Origin: Haemophilus haemolyticus_L
Lineage (GTDB): Bacteria > Pseudomonadota > Gammaproteobacteria > Enterobacterales > Pasteurellaceae
DNA length: 64,000 nucleotides
NCBI RefSeq assembly: GCF_003490595.1
Contig: NZ_QQGY01000010.1
Location: 1 to 64,000 of the forward strand
Direction of reading: 5' to 3'
The position numbers and the translations under genes are program-made. Below, one piece after another: positions 63,701-64,000 of the stretch. The notes beneath the pieces are model-generated. The model had not been told where the DNA came from. It ran no database searches and saw only the letters and a list, made by a program, of their open reading frames with translations. Position 1 is the stretch's first letter. Each line of letters starts with the position of its first letter.

Positions 63701-64000
63701 ATGAAACTATGCCGTTGCCCTATTTGCCACAGTGACATTCATTTGGATGCGCTGTTGGAAGATGATGCGGGGCGTGAGATGTTGGGGTTAATATCCAATT
63801 TGGGTGGCCGTAATGCCCGTGCGTTGGTGAGTTATATTGGTTTGTTTCGTCCTGAAAGATCGGCGCTATCTAATGGTCGGGCATTGAGATTAATGAAAGA
63901 TGTGTTGGAGATGTATCAACCCAGTCCACTACTCGCTCATGCGTTGAATGAAACGGTGCAAGCGGTGATGAAAAACCGTCGGGAAACCCGCAATATTCAA
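63701..64000 (+). CDS. partial prophage early gene with N-terminal Cys cluster
   Basis: An open frame of 100 codons starts at ATG 63701 and runs off the window end. The N-terminus has three Cys and a His in CRCPICHSDIH (residues 4-14), which could be a zinc ribbon half-site. The middle RALVSYIGLFRPERSALSNGRALRLMKDVL (by position ~38-67) and PSPLLAHALNETVQAVMKNRRETR (~75-98) look like replication-linked proteins of Pasteurellaceae phages, but I cannot assign a function with certainty. Ribosome site GAGGGA upstream. The C-terminal half is missing because of the window edge. Confidence 0.7.
   Translation, partial: MKLCRCPICHSDIHLDALLEDDAGREMLGLISNLGGRNARALVSYIGLFRPERSALSNGRALRLMKDVLEMYQPSPLLAHALNETVQAVMKNRRETRNIQ

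Larger units (their letters stand above)
55939..64000 (+). mobile_element. Mu-like transposable prophage, left part (continues off window)
   Basis: From the junction with mscL rightward, the gene order is that of a Mu left arm: divergent LexA-like repressor, operators, Ner, MuA transposase, MuB, and a series of small early genes. The left end is placed at ~55939: it starts with TG, and the preceding 5 bases TCCGA fit the Mu target-duplication pattern N-Y-G/C-R-N. The exact boundary could be slightly to the right. H. influenzae is known to carry such prophages (FluMu in Rd). No right end is in the window. Confidence 0.9.

Overview
The window is a Haemophilus influenzae-type (Pasteurellaceae) chromosome segment of low GC. 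The identification rests on many copies of the uptake signal AAGTGCGGT or its complement, often paired as terminator hairpins, and on proteins such as RidA, GlpG, TehA, RpoE and YjjI/YjjW that I recognise as H. influenzae versions. Comparisons with strain Rd KW20 below are from memory of its gene order, not from an alignment.

Layout. 1-462: 5' end and promoter/leader of an rRNA operon (minus). 463-3800: trkH, yigZ, tusA, htpX. 3801-6568: an accessory island with a 22-copy AGCA repeat in a short leader ORF, an EcoRI-type adenine methyltransferase and a DUF262-HNH protein. 6637-12784: ridA, mlaA, glpR, glpG, rluA, rapA. 12896-13097: tRNA-Arg and tRNA-Pro. 13276-19009: folD, a DASS transporter, rraA, menA, trmO, tehA. 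19204-31442: rpoC, rpoB, rplA, rplK, deoD and a NupC-type nucleoside transporter. 31546-41797: yjjW/yjjI glycyl-radical pair, a GT9 glycosyltransferase, fba, pgk, RNase T2, ferredoxin, tyrP, tdk, tsaD. 42029-46114: the rpsU-dnaG-rpoD macromolecular synthesis operon. 46214-48026: rplI, rpsR, priB, rpsF and infA. 48237-49311: a frameshifted glycosyltransferase in the infA-ksgA gap. 49395-53171: ksgA, apaH, an HI_0552-family gene, ndh. 53212-55796: rseB, rseA, rpoE (with a sigma-E-type promoter) and sdhE. 55891 to the end: an mscL gene cut by a Mu-like prophage whose early region runs off the window.

How parts work together. Most of the window is core housekeeping: transcription (rpoB, rpoC, rpoD, rpoE, rapA), translation (ribosomal proteins, infA, ksgA, tsaD, trmO), replication (dnaG, priB) and central metabolism. 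The accessory parts are the methyltransferase/HNH cassette, the broken glycosyltransferase and the Mu-like prophage (LexA-like repressor, Ner, MuA, MuB, then small early genes chained by ATGA overlaps). The most notable signal is the repeat tract before the methyltransferase. With 22 repeats the leader ORF stops well short of the gene. With a repeat number divisible by three its stop would overlap the methyltransferase start as TAATG, so slippage would switch translational coupling rather than fuse reading frames.
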